A stretch of DNA of 64,000 nucleotides from Apium graveolens (taxonomy: Eukaryota > Streptophyta > Magnoliopsida > Apiales > Apiaceae): positions 172,173,141 to 172,237,140 of the forward strand of contig NC_133655.1 in NCBI RefSeq assembly GCF_009905375.1, in the 5' to 3' direction. The notes under the pieces were generated by a model. It saw nothing but the letters and a program-made list of their open reading frames with translations. It was not told where the DNA came from and made no database searches. The translations under genes were made by a program, and so were the position numbers. Positions within the stretch are counted from its first letter, which is position 1. Each line of letters begins with the position of its first letter. This document shows, in pieces, positions 36,871 to 47,969 of the stretch.

Positions 36871-38716
36871 GTACCACAGATTCTTTCTGTTTCCCTACAC
36901 ACATCAAAACCAAATCAAGTTGATTTTGGTACCCACGTTTCCTTGGGTCCTGCCTTGTTAGCTTTCTTCTTTTATTTCTTAGGTTTTATCTTATTTGACT
37001 TGGGGATATCAGATTCATCCTTAATCATCTGAGTTGGACCTTTGAAACCAGCCATTAAAACAGAATTATCATGCATATTTTGATTAACAAGAAATGGCAT
37101 GCTATTTGCAAACATGTTATTCCAATAGGGCATGCTAAATGGCATTTGAGGCATACTAAATGCAGCATAATAAGGATTAGGTGTAAATGGCATATTAGAA
37201 AATTGTGCATTCATATTCTGTGCAGACATAGCATTTATAGGCATAGAAGGCATAACACTCATGTTGGGAAAAAAAGGTGGCATAGATAAGGGAGTAGGCA
37301 TGACAAGTTTGCAATTAACAGACAAATGATTAACACTACCACACTTAACACAGATTTTTATTGGAGCATACTTATCAGGTGTATAGTTGTTATATTTGTT
37401 AATCCCTACTTTTCCATTTCTATTATTTTTCTTTTTAGCTTCTGTTTTAACCTCAATTTTTTCCATTCTGTCATTCAAATTCTTGATGGACAGATGACCA
37501 ACATTCATTTTCTTCTCCATCTTCACTCGACTTGAATCTCCTGAAATAAAGTTTTTGGAAACTGATCCATATTTTTCATTTAACTTGGCAAGTTTGGCTT
37601 TACTCACTGGTTTGCTCACAGCCGGCGGATGAGGATTTATGTCACTCGACGGATAATCTTTTTGATTATTCGACGGATGACTCTCATCATCCGTCGAGTC
37701 TACATCTGTTAGCAATCCTTCAACCAAACTGGACTCCAGCTTCTCTTTACTCTTTTTCCAGGCTGCATCACAAAAGGACTCAATATCTTGAACTTTGGTG
37801 ATTTGAGCATGGACATCTCTAGATGATTTCCATGCCTTAATCACCTCTTGTTCTCGTTCAAGCTGCTTCTTCAAAATCTCTTCTTTCTTCAAGGACTCAG
37901 TTAATTCATCCTTAGCAATCTTACATTCTATTCTCAATTTTTCAAATTCAATAAACTGAGACTCTAGCATATTATTCCTCTCACTTAAAATCAAATTGTT
38001 TTCTTTGATTTTAGCATTTTTTTTAGTGAGGTACTTAAATGTAACCCGCAAATGATATAGTTCTGTAAACATGTCATTAATTACATCATTACACTCAGCT
38101 TTAGATAAATGTGCAAGGTTAGTGGTGATTACCTGATTACTTGAAGAACTTGTCTCTGTTTCATCACACTTGGCCATTAGGGCTAGATTGACATAGCTGA
38201 CATCTTCATCCTCATCCAGACCATCTGCTGCCCAGTCATTTTCTTGTGTAATAAAAGTCCTTTCCTTTTGTTTGAGCAACTCAAAATACTTCGGTTTATA
38301 ATCTACAGGATCAAACTTCTTCTTGCTGGAATCTGACTTTCTATACTCACTGGAAAAGTGCCCTGCCAAGCCATATTTGAAACACTTGAATTTTGATTTA
38401 TCCACCATGTTTCTATTTGGCTTAACTGCTCCAAAGTTCTTCTTGAACTTGAGCTTGGAAAATCTTCTGGAAAGAAATGCAAGATGTTCATCAATATCAT
38501 CCATATCATCTTGGCTCAAAGAATCTTCATTTTCTGCTACCAGCCCCTTGCCCTTGTTTTTACAGACCTTTGAAGTTGACTCAACAGCTTCTATCTTCAT
38601 CTCCTTCTCTTTCTCTAACTCAGCAACCAGTGCAATGGACCTTCCTTTCATCCTTCCTTTCTCCATTCTTTCATCTTACTCTATTTCAAGCTCATAAGTC
38701 TTTAGAATGCCATACA
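36871..38716 (-). pseudogene. gag: Sirevirus-like gag, C-terminal part
   Basis: The open stretch 38666-36972 (564 codons) follows a TAA at about 38670. The first knuckle is damaged (CFKYGLAGHFSSEY, two Cys replaced by Tyr), and the second is canonical (CVKCGSVNHLSVNC, near 37340-37300). Between them lie an acidic stretch, a long coiled coil (about residues 205-290 of the piece) and a segment with three motif copies in 24-bp phase (37620-37680). A Met/Pro/Asn-rich tail (NMPFTPNPYYAAFSMPQMPF) precedes a stop. The gag/PR junction (GPKETWVPKST) follows to 36871 in a shifted frame. Joined across the solo LTR it continues the segment at 42457-43079. Confidence 0.85.
37620..37699 (-). repeat. 24-bp-phased motif in gag (3 direct, 1 inverted)
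   Basis: Copies start at 37620, 37644 and 37668 (24 bp apart), plus an inverted copy at 37687-37699. The last two form a hairpin-capable pair: GACGGATGA, six bases, TCATCCGTC. The encoded repeat is of the YPSSD / HPSNN type. Confidence 0.85.
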
Positions 38717-38721
38717 GTCTC

Positions 38722-41700
38722 TGTAATAACTCAAATTTTTAAGACCTTGTAAAAACATTTAATGAATAGTAACCCTGATGGACGGGGAAAACTTTTTAGC
38801 CCACACTATGTAGTGCATGAGAAAATGAGTTTCAGAGTTGATATTATGATTATACGTACCAAATGAGTGTATGTAAACACTATTAGTTTTCGAAGAAAAC
38901 CAACTTTGAAAAATGACCATATTTACGAATCATCGAGAATTACGGGAATCATAATATAATTACGAATTTAAAACCCTATGGATTTATATTCAAGCATGAT
39001 AATTCAAAACACAAGGAATAAATACGAAAGGAATTACATCGCGAACCATTTACGAGAAAGTATTACGAAAACATTTAAGCGACCGAGCGAACGCGTAAAC
39101 GATTAAATAAACGTAACGCACTAACTAACCATGGTAGAAAAGTAACCATGGTTACTTTATTAAATAGTAAGCTAAGCGTAGGATGATCAACCAAGGGCTA
39201 GCAAATAGTGAGCTTAAGAGCTAAACCAAGTGGCTTAGCTTGTAATCTACCAATGCTAGCTAGTTTTGTCTCCAAGATTGGTAACCAAGATCAAATCCTA
39301 AGATATATACTAAGGAATAAAAATCAACTACAAGATATCACCACATTATTTCAAGAAGCTCCCAAGAAGCAACACAAAAACTCTCTCCCCTTTTCTTCTT
39401 CTCTTCCATTCGACCCTTTTCAAGAAACCAAGAAATCAAATTCAAATCTTCCAGCTCTAGCCATGGATAAATCCTCCCATTAATTCTCAAGATTCCTAGA
39501 AACCAAAATAAGGTAATATAAATCTTTGAGCTCTTTTTATCAAGGTTTGATAGGTGTAATAAAATCAAGAAAGTTGATATTGAATAGTATGAATAGTAAC
39601 TCTTCTTTGGTTTCTTGATTTTAATGGTTGTTTTAGGTTCCAAAAACTATACTAAGCACTCCCAAGACTTCACCATCATCAAGAACACATCTCAAGCTCT
39701 CAAGAAAGGTATAAATCTTTGATCCAACCATATTTAAGATTTAAGTTCAAGATCCTTTTGGTATATAGTTGTAAACCTAGTTCTGGTGGGAGTATTGTTG
39801 TAATCTTGATGTTTAGCAAAGTAGATTTAAGGTTGATTGTTGTTGCCTCAAGAACATGATGTTCTTGAGAGTATTTAGTGTGGTGATGATGATATGTTGA
39901 TTGTTGGTGATAGTATAAAGATTTAAGGGATAAACGAAACTCGGATCGTAACCGTAATCTCGCTAAAATGAACAAAACATAACTTTAAGTTTCTGCAGAA
40001 AGTTACGGAGATGTAAACTGTAGTTTCTTGAAAAATAACCCTGGATTATGATAGAAAATTTTATAAGGATTTTTTAGGTGCTTGAATCGCTTGATTCTGA
40101 TTTAAGGATCAAAAGTTATGGTCGTTTTACTAAAAGTGATTTACGCGACAAAAACTGCTACGAATTACGAACTTTGAAAATAAAAAGGATTGACTTAAAA
40201 GTGTTCATAAATCATGAATTTTTTACAGAGAGTAGTAAATTGAGTTCCTAACTGTCATAAAAATTTCAAATGAAAATAATGATTTTTCAATTTTATAAAA
40301 ATATCGGAGCCGAGACTGCGCGATTAGAAACCGTAGAATCCATAAGCGGAGCCGACGACGAAAATGAAAATGGACTTAAGATACTTTGAAAAAAGAAGCG
40401 ACCATAATGAGAATAAGGACTTAAAGAAACATTAAGGGTAATATAAATTGAGAGGGTGCATAATAAGTAGCGCATGAGTGCGAGTCACCGTAAATAAGAA
40501 CGGGACCTAACGAAACGAATTGTGTTTATGATTATAGATTTCCGAGCGGAACCTAGAGCATCCTCCACCTCAAATTACCCAGGCAAGTTTACGAACCCAA
40601 CTCCATTTACTGTTGTATTTTGAAAGGATTGTTTTATTATCATTGCATAAATACCATGCTTGCGATGATACGTAGTAACTGAATTTTCACATAATGTAGC
40701 GATGTTGTATTATCGTGAAATGTTTAATTCCGCTATAAGTGTGACATATTATTATAAGACCGAGAGTCGGTCGGGATTTCAAAATAAAAACCCAGAAATC
40801 ATTCCGGTGATATTACGGGATGATTAAAAGTCCATAGTAGTTACGTATTAAGGGACCCACCGTCCACTTACGAAACATTAAAACACCTCGAACTTTTATT
40901 AAAACGGTTTCCAAAGATCTTATTCCCTCAACTATATTTTTTTGTTCGAGTAAAAAATATCATATACCTACTCATTTATTATGGGAGAAGCATATCCCAA
41001 CGATTATTTATTTCAAAACCGATTAAACATTAAAATTTATTAAATTACGTAAACATAAATTAGTTGAGGAATATTATTTTAAATATTATTTTAAAAGTAA
41101 ACTCCTTCGAGGTTTAATTATTTATCGATTATCATTTATTTAATTATTATTTATTAAAGGGTTTATTTATGATTTAAAAATCATACAACCTGATTTAAAA
41201 TACTTTCTGATTTTCGGAAAATCATTCGAATAATTTCAGATTGTCGAAAAATATTATCTCGACTTATTTTAAATATTTTGAATATAGTTTCGAAGAGAAA
41301 CTCCCCCTTTATTTAATTATCTGTTGACAACGGTCAACTCACATCCTTAGTACTTCCTCCGAAAATTTCGGAAGTACGTATACATATATATATACCCTAA
41401 TAAGATAAGTTATTTCTATCAACAAGCAAAATACTTGGGGGAACTTCGATGTGGTTCGAGTTCTCGAGATATAATAGAATTCTATTAAAGGACAAGGGTG
41501 GGGTAGACTCTGGTATTATATGTGCTAGATGGACTACCAAAGGTACCACATGCGAAGGTACTCTGTGTACTCAGAAACTTGTGAAGTATGTGTATACCCA
41601 AAATGGGACACGTAGCCCGAATGCGGCCAGGGTGATAACTGAGATACGCAGGTGTCGTCCTTCTACTAGTAGAAAAGGTTACTATTATCATATTACGACT

Positions 41701-42451
41701 GATCATCCTATGCGGTGGCTCCAACGAGTGTCCTATTCTTCCAATTGGAATGGTGATGCAATACCGTAACCCAAGCCTAGGTGCTGGGTTTACTATTAAG
41801 GTATTCGCAGGATAATAAAATCCACTAAAGGATTGTTTTCATAAGAAGGTGTGTATCACCAAGGAAAACTATTTTTGAATAAAGCATAATTATCATATAT
41901 GATGTTTTACGTGAGTTATCATATAGTCATTTTCATATTGTACATTATTATGTTGGGCATTATAGCTCACACTTGTTTTCTTAAATTGACACAACACAAC
42001 CGTGAATCAAGATGCCTACCATGAGACTCACAGCCAAGAAACGGGTAGGAAATGGCCAGCTGTTCTGTAGGTTGTTTGCTGTTGTACCACAGGTAGTCCG
42101 AATAAGCTGGATTGGCTTTCAGTTGTTTTTAGTTCGGCTTATTTATAAGTATGACTTATGTAAGGTAATAAATAAGAAATGCATATTTGGCCGACGGACT
42201 AGCTTACTTAAAGGTTATTCCCCGGTAAGACTTAATTACTTGTGGGTTGTAATAATTATCACTTTATGGTTTAATTTACTGTAGTAATGAATGGTTCGTT
42301 TCTAAGACATTAACCTGTAAGTGTGTGTATGTGATAAGTGTGGGGTCGTAATGTGTGAATATTTATATATTGAGATATGAGGTATGTGGTTTATAGTGAT
42401 TTAGATGGCGTGGCCTCCGAGATTCCTGACCTCGGATTTTGGGGCACCACT
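38722..42451 (+). mobile_element. Solo LTR (3730 bp) of a Ty3/gypsy-like element inside Sirevirus-like gag
   Basis: Perfect TSDs GTCTC (38717-38721, 42452-42456); removing the insert plus one duplication restores the gag reading (TLERLYG). It starts TGTAATAACTC and ends GGGGCACCACT, so the terminal CA is CT. There is no PBS, purine tract or protein homology. Length and the TGTAATAAC start resemble the gypsy A LTR, but the sequence is not the same family; the strand is inferred from that resemblance. ORFs such as 41449-41769 show no domain and are not supported. AT-rich DNA lies at about 40920-41290. Confidence 0.85.
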
Positions 42452-42456
42452 GTCTC

Positions 42457-43079
42457 TCTAGTGTAAACTCCTTGTATTCTTATGAATTTCTCAAGGTGAC
42501 TGTCATTGGTTTCCATTCTTTTGGAAGGGATCTCAGGAATTTGAGGTTATAATATTTGGTTTGGTAGACTCTTCCATGCAGCTTCAGAGCATTTAGTAGA
42601 TTTTGAAATCTACTAAAGATATCAGTGAGAGTTTCACCTTCTTCACAGTGGAAATGCTCATATTGCTGAATTAGTAACTGCATCTTGTTTTCTCTAACTT
42701 GTTCAGTGCCATCACAGATTATTTGAATGGTATCCCAAACTTCCTTGGCTGTCTTGCAGTTAATGATGTTATCAAACATGTCACCATCAACTCCATTAAA
42801 CAGGATATTCATGGCCTTCTTGTCTTTCCTGACTTGTTCAATATCAGGATCTGACCATTCATGCCTTGGCTTGGGAACTGATGGCTCATTTCTAGTTCCA
42901 GCTCTCATTGGTACATGAGGACCTCTCTCTATGCAATCCACATAGGCCTCATCTTGAGAAAGTAAATGAAGATGAATCTTTACCTTCCAGTGATGGTAAT
43001 TATCTTTGTCCAGAAAAGGAATCTTGACTCCAACATCTTTCTTGTTCATCTTGCTGTTTGTTATGATCTTTAAACTCAT
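42457..43079 (-). pseudogene. gag: Sirevirus-like gag, N-terminal part
   Basis: The start is the ATG at 43079-43077 (MSLKIITNSKMNKKDVG). A copia-type gag domain (UBN2-like) follows: FLDKDNYHHWKVKIHLHL, then NCKTAKEVWDTIQIICDGTEQVRENKMQLL and ETLTDIFSRFQNLLNAL. The piece is open up to a stop near 42480, shortly before the solo LTR at 42451. The continuation is at 38716. Gag would form the particle and bind RNA. Confidence 0.88.
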
Positions 43080-43095
43080 TGTGCTTCAAGAGCTT

Positions 43096-43107
43096 GCTCT
43101 GATACCA
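43096..43107 (-). other. PBS of the minus-strand Sirevirus-like element
   Basis: GCTCTGATACCA on plus is the complement of the initiator tRNA-Met PBS, two bases from the LTR boundary at 43110. Confidence 0.92.
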
Positions 43108-43324
43108 ATTGTTATTCCCTAACAATGCAGCAAGAATTACAGAAGGGAGGTTGAATGTAATTCTAGTAAACTTTTTTTTCTTGAACTATAAAATGTTCTA
43201 ATTCAAACTATATACAAGTGTTTTGATTTGCAAGGTGCGGAATCACAAGTTAAATAAATCAAAAACACAAAGTAATAAAAACACAAGTCTTTAAAACTTT
43301 CTGGTGGATTTGAAAGTATCCACC

Positions 43325-43326
<2 letters not shown>

Positions 43327-43370
<44 letters not shown>
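43327..43370. repeat. (AT)n microsatellite
   Basis: About 22 uninterrupted AT dinucleotides within the LTR. Such runs vary in length between individuals and are prone to assembly error. Confidence 0.95.
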
Positions 43371-43373
<3 letters not shown>

Positions 43374-43757
43374 ATGAAGAACTCTATGAAGAACAAATCG
43401 TCTTACAGCTGCTTTACAAGTGAACAAATAAACTACAGAGAAATTCTTAACAATTACAGCCTTTTCTATTTCTCTCCTAAAAGTGTTTGCTTAGTTATTT
43501 GTTCTACTAGCTACACATGGTTTATATATCACCAAGTTTACATGGTAATAAGACAGGATAATAAAACAAAACTATCAAGTCAAACTCCATGCTGCTTCAC
43601 TACTCTATTCCAGCATCTTTGAAAATCTTCTTAATCTTGCATGGAAATAGTAATGCTTCTTTGTTCTTCATTTCCTGTTAAACAGGCTACCACATTCCTT
43701 TTGCAAAAACCCTACACATGTGACTGTGTTGTCATTGTCAACAGATATTTGAATTGA

Positions 43758-44099
43758 TCATCCATCGGGTACATGCTTGTCATCCGTCGGGTTGCCTTGT
43801 TAATCATCCGTCGGGTAGCTTTGTTAATCATCCATCAGGTAGCCATTTATCACTTGACTCCATTTCATTTGTACAGAATTACAAGACATCTTATATTTAT
43901 ATTTAATCAACCTATTCTGCATATCTACTAGCAGTCTACATGACTCATAAGCTACTACGGAATCTATACAAAGATGTTTGCAAAAATGTGCTACATGACT
44001 TATTATTACATAAGCTACTCACCCGATGGATATCAATTAGTCATCCGTCGAGACTATATTAAATCATCCGCCGGGGCAATAATTGATCATCCGTCGGTT
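43758..44099. repeat. Array of 13-bp TCATCCGTCGGGT motifs in the LTR
   Basis: Plus-strand copies start at 43758, 43780, 43804, 43828, 44041, 44064 and 44087, with one inverted copy at 44021. Spacing within the two clusters is 22-24 bp. Copies vary at one to three positions. Relative to the minus-strand element, most LTR copies are in the opposite orientation to those in gag and pol. Confidence 0.85.
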
Positions 44100-44176
44100 G
44101 CTACATTTTTCACTAAGTTAAATATACTAAGGTGTTTTGTTAATGTAATCATCAAGCTCACAACATATTCCCAACA

Positions 44177-44889
44177 TCAATAACAACTCAATTTACATAA
44201 TACAACCAACTTGAAGATTCAAGATTATCAGTCAAGAAACCATTTTATTACTGGAACAGAAAGTCTACAAATGCAGCTTGAGGAGTGCAAGATTAAGGAT
44301 CAAGATGAACTGGATAAAGGAGGGTCACAAACCTAGAAGATTATATGCAGATTTGATATACTTAAAATGAATATAGACAAAAGGACTTTAGGAAATATAT
44401 TAGTCTATTTTAGTACTAGTTATGTAAACTGTGCATGTTAATCTATAAAGCATGTCATGGGTCAATTCATAAGTAACAAAATAGATCTAGAAATCTTGTA
44501 TTCTCTCAAGAGAAGTAGCTGAGTTCTTATTATTCAAGAACATAGATCTATAACACAACTAATTTGATTTTAATATAAATTAAGTGAGTTTTGATAATTG
44601 TGTTTCTATTTTTACAGTTATTCAATTATCACTACATTTACTTTGTCTATTAAGTTCAAGTAGCCAAATGCTCTTATCTTGATCATCTTTAAAACACTCA
44701 ACATAGTTTTTAAGTAAGAAAAATCAAGAAAACACATTCACCCCCCTTTGTGTGCACTTCATACATAATAATATTTTATCCGAGTCTAATTTTTCCACCA
44801 GATTTGGATCATACAAATATCGGATATGAGTTATGTATCATATTTTCAAGCCGGATATAAACCGAAATACCGGATAGTACGAATCAATT
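44177..44889. other. Unresolved non-coding stretch between two Sirevirus-like elements
   Basis: About 700 bp with no gene. The part ending near 44770 (CATTCACCCCCCTTTGTGTG) resembles the 3' end of a Sirevirus-type LTR (compare TTCAACCCCCCTTCTAC at 55920). It may be a remnant LTR of the plus-strand element, but no PBS follows it and gag is missing. Confidence 0.5.
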
Positions 44890-44896
44890 TAAATCC

Positions 44897-45302
44897 TTGG
44901 AATTTGTTCAGAATGAGGTTTGTGAAGCTTGTCAGAAAGGAAAAATGAAGAGATCAAGTCATAAAAGCAAAGCTATAAATTCTATCAATGCTCCACTATA
45001 TTATATCCATATGGATTTGTTTGGTCCTGTAAATGTCATGTCAATCTCTAAGAAGAGATATGCACCAGTAATGGTGGATAACTACTCAAGATACACTTGG
45101 GTGGAATTTATGCATTCAATATATGAAACTCCACACATTATCATTGAACACATAAAGAAGATCGAGGAACAGGCTGAAGATCAAAATTATGTGAAAAGAC
45201 TAAGGAGTGACAATGGTACCGAGTTTAAAAATTCCATGTTAAATGATTTTTACAAATATAAAGGCATCACTCAATAGTTCTCAGCTCTAAGAACACCTCA
45301 AC
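44897..45302 (+). pseudogene. pol: Integrase, N-terminal half, of the plus-strand Sirevirus-like element
   Basis: It opens at the zinc-finger CEACQKGKMKRSSHK, followed by the catalytic-core motifs HMDLFGPVN (first Asp) and RSDNGTEFKN (second Asp). It has a TAG at about 45276 after KGITQ, then FSALRTPQ up to the insertion. TCAAC at 45298-45302 is the left TSD of the next element. The third catalytic residue lies after the insert at 53712. Confidence 0.88.
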
Positions 45303-47376
45303 TGAAAGGAATATGACCTAAGTCCAATCATGCAGAAGGATTTAGGAATAACTTTTATGTAATCTGTTTTGATTTCATTGATATTAATAAAAGACTTGTT
45401 TTGTTTTTATTACGGGCTCTACCTATGTAAGTGTTTAAATAAGATATACCATAGTTTAGAGTAAAGCTTTTTATGGATTATGATGAGATCATAATAGTGA
45501 GACCTAAAAGATGATAACTCTAAACTTAAATAGTTCCTGGTCATAGGATTACTAACTGGTAATTAATAATCCGCAAAGATCGGTACATACTATGCTTGCT
45601 TCATTTTGAAGGATGTCTGTTCTCATAGATATTTGTGTGGTGACACTATAGCTAGTATGTAGGTGCTTATTATAGAATAAGTTCACTGAACATGACTCGC
45701 ACAGCTGAACAACTGATGGAGTTCACTCACGTGTCAGCAGTTGTTCACATAGTGATAGTTGTACTAGTATCCTTAGACTTGAGGTCATCATAGTCATCTT
45801 GTGTACACTGAACTATGCTTTGGTTTAGTTCTTAGTCTCCAGGGACAATTATTAGGGCTCTACTGGGTATAGGAATTTGTACACGAAGATAGTGTATGAT
45901 CAATAAAGGATCTACCCCTTCCAGTGAAGGAAGCGAATGTTCAAGGCTGATCCACTTATGCTAGTTCAGGAATCTCTGGCCAGAGTGAATGAAATTAGAA
46001 AGGAGTTTCTAATTTGCATAGAACTAAGCATAGTAAATGGTAAGCAAGTGATTAAATTAGATAGGCTTGACACAAGATCCATGCCTTGTATTTAATCAGG
46101 ACATTGTAGGGTAGAAGGAGTTTATTGTACGGTAACTATTCACTGAATAGGTTCTTGATATTCTAAGCAGTAAATTCGTATTATCCGGATAATCGCGATA
46201 TGCTGAGAAGTATCCCTCACGATGTAGAATAAATATGATTAATTAATTAATCATATTTAATAAATTAGAGAATTTATATAAATAATGATAAAATAGTTTT
46301 ATTATTATTTATTTCTACTACCGGCTTAATATTGAACCTACAGGGTCACACCATAAAAAGAAAATGATTTAATGGTGGAGGAATTAATTAATAATGGCTA
46401 ATAATTATTTATTTATGAAATAAATAATTAATTGGCAAATTTAATAATTGATTAAATGAGATTTAATTGATTATAAATTAATTAAGAAAAGTTCTTAATA
46501 TTATTAATTAAGAATTTAATTTTTGGAAATTAAATCAAGAGAGAGAATTATTTCTAAAGTGTTTAGAAAAAGGATTAATAATTAATGGCTGAGTTCTATG
46601 GAGTCCACCTTTTTATCGGAGTCCTCGGAGTCCATCTACGTTCTGCAAATAAAATATATTGTAAAACGTGTTATTTTGCAAAACATGTTACACAAATAGC
46701 ATAACTTCAACAAAATCATGCAAATCTCATATATTTACGGTACAATATGTATGTTCTGCAATATGTTCTGCAACATGAACATTTATGTTCTGCAAACTAA
46801 ACATGTTTTGTAGAATATATATTTTTGCAATATTCTGCTTGTAAAATGTATGCAATCTACAAGATTTTTGATAGAATAGTGATGTTTGTCGAAAAATAAT
46901 ATGTTTAGCAATATTTTAAACTATATTTTACTTGCAGAACATATATGGACTCCGAGGACTCCAATTAAAGGTGGACTCCATAGAACTTTACTCTAATAAT
47001 TAAAAGGTGTTTTAATTATTAATGAGAACAATAAATGGGTTAATAATAATAATATTTTATGGGAAAATTTCAGCTGAAAATTTTGCCTATAAATATACTA
47101 TTATAAACCCTATTTTTATTCTAACCCAAAAAGTTTTTAGAAAACCTAATTCTCTCCACCTCCTCCTCCTCCTTAACGTCGTTTTCTTGGTGGATACCGG
47201 TGGAGTGCTTCACGTTTGAGGAGCTGCTGCTAAGGATCTCCGATCGTTGCTTTTGGATCGCTATTAAAGGTTAGTAATCGATTCATATGTTTTAATCACG
47301 ATTTATATGTTTTTATTTGGATTTTATATGTGTAAAAGTGTTTTACCATGCCTCCGCTGCGATTAAAAATCCAACA
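45303..47376 (+). repeat. 5' LTR of the Tork/Angela-like element, carrying a MITE
   Basis: 2074 bp, starting TGAAAGGAATATGACC and ending AAAAATCCAACA. It is 417 bp longer than the 3' LTR because of a 409-bp insertion and its 9-bp duplication at 46576-47002. Otherwise it is co-linear with 52050-53706. No gene. Confidence 0.92.
46585..46993. mobile_element. Mutator-type MITE (409 bp) in the 5' LTR
   Basis: The 3' LTR is the empty site. The insert is flanked by 9-bp duplications TAATAATTA (46576-46584, 46994-47002). Its ends are imperfect terminal inverted repeats of about 50 bp sharing AGTTCTATGGAGTCCACC and GGAGTCCTCGGAGTCCAT. There is no coding capacity. The interior is AT-rich with several ATGTTCTGCAA repeats. 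The 9-bp duplication is typical of Mutator-like elements; the superfamily is inferred from it. Confidence 0.85.
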
Positions 47377-47377
47377 A

Positions 47378-47389
47378 TGGTATCAGAGC
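47378..47389 (+). other. PBS of the Tork/Angela-like element
   Basis: TGGTATCAGAGC one base after the LTR end, complementary to initiator tRNA-Met. Confidence 0.93.
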
Positions 47390-47845
47390 ATAGGTTGTAT
47401 GCATATAGATCTGTGGTAAAAATTTCAGAATTTTATGTGCTTGTATGAATTAATAATGATTTTTACAAGTTATATTATGGATTAATTATGTCTGATGAGA
47501 AATCATTTCTCAGAATAATTTTGAATGTTGATCTGGGTTCTACAAGTGTTGTACATCGTCTGGGTATTTTTCTTATAATTTTATGATGTATAGATTATTT
47601 ATTATGAATTTTTGAAGTTGTTGTAATTAAATTCGTAATTAAATAATCACATATATATATATAAATTGTAAGTATGTAAATATATCTGCTGTTGCTACTG
47701 TGGTGTAATGGAGGCACGGCTGTCAGTAAAAGAAAAGAGAGAAACCGGCTCGTTTTCTGTGCAAAAGCGGCGGCGGCAACTGTCAAAACAGGAAAAGGAA
47801 CAGGCGCGTGCAGCGCACGCAGAAGAGAGGGTGTCGCGCATTCCG

Positions 47846-47969
47846 GGAATGCGTTACACCCTGTGGCGCATTCACGGAATGCGTTACACCTTTTAATGGC
47901 ATAAAAGGGTTGTAACGCATCACCGGAATGCGTTACAGAGCTAGTAACGCGTTCCTGTAATGCGTTACA
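47846..47969 (+). repeat. GGAATGCGTTACA motif array in the leader
   Basis: Direct copies at 47846-47858, 47876-47888 and 47925-47937, and a near-palindromic copy at 47956-47969 (TGTAATGCGTTACA). Inverted versions start at 47911 (TGTAACGCATCACCGG) and 47943 (AGTAACGCGTTCCTG). Direct and inverted copies can pair with each other. Confidence 0.8.

Larger units (their letters stand above)
35128..44176 (-). mobile_element. Sirevirus-like Ty1/copia element on the minus strand, 5' half
   Basis: 5' LTR (43110-44176), PBS, long gag, protease and integrase are visible. The insertion of gypsy A at 35128-35132 cuts it just before RT, so RT, RNase H and the 3' LTR should lie left of the window. The IN-before-RT order, the long Gag with coiled coil, and the GPK..WVP gag end with following protease support the Sirevirus lineage (inference by family resemblance). 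A solo LTR splits gag at 38722-42451. Stops, mostly TAA where CAA is expected, break the polyprotein. Confidence 0.85.
43110..44176 (-). repeat. 5' LTR of the minus-strand Sirevirus-like element
   Basis: 1067 bp, TGTTATTCCC...ATTCCCAACA in plus orientation, bounded on the left by the PBS. The right end is inferred from the TG...CA rule because the other LTR is outside the window. It contains an (AT)n run (about 43327-43370) and eight copies of the 13-mer motif (43758-44099). Confidence 0.75.

Noticed and set aside
41449..41769. 106-codon ORF in the 3.7-kb solo LTR
   Set aside because: No recognisable domain; it lies inside a non-coding LTR, and ORFs of this size are expected by chance.
35362..44099. 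Phased 24-bp repeats as a CRISPR array
   Set aside because: The DNA is plant nuclear retrotransposon sequence, the units are 13-bp cores with related spacers, some are coding, and there is no cas context.
47692..47904. Overlapping 62-70-codon ORFs in the copia leader
   Set aside because: They overlap the GGAATGCGTTACA array, are basic and of low complexity, and have no domain.
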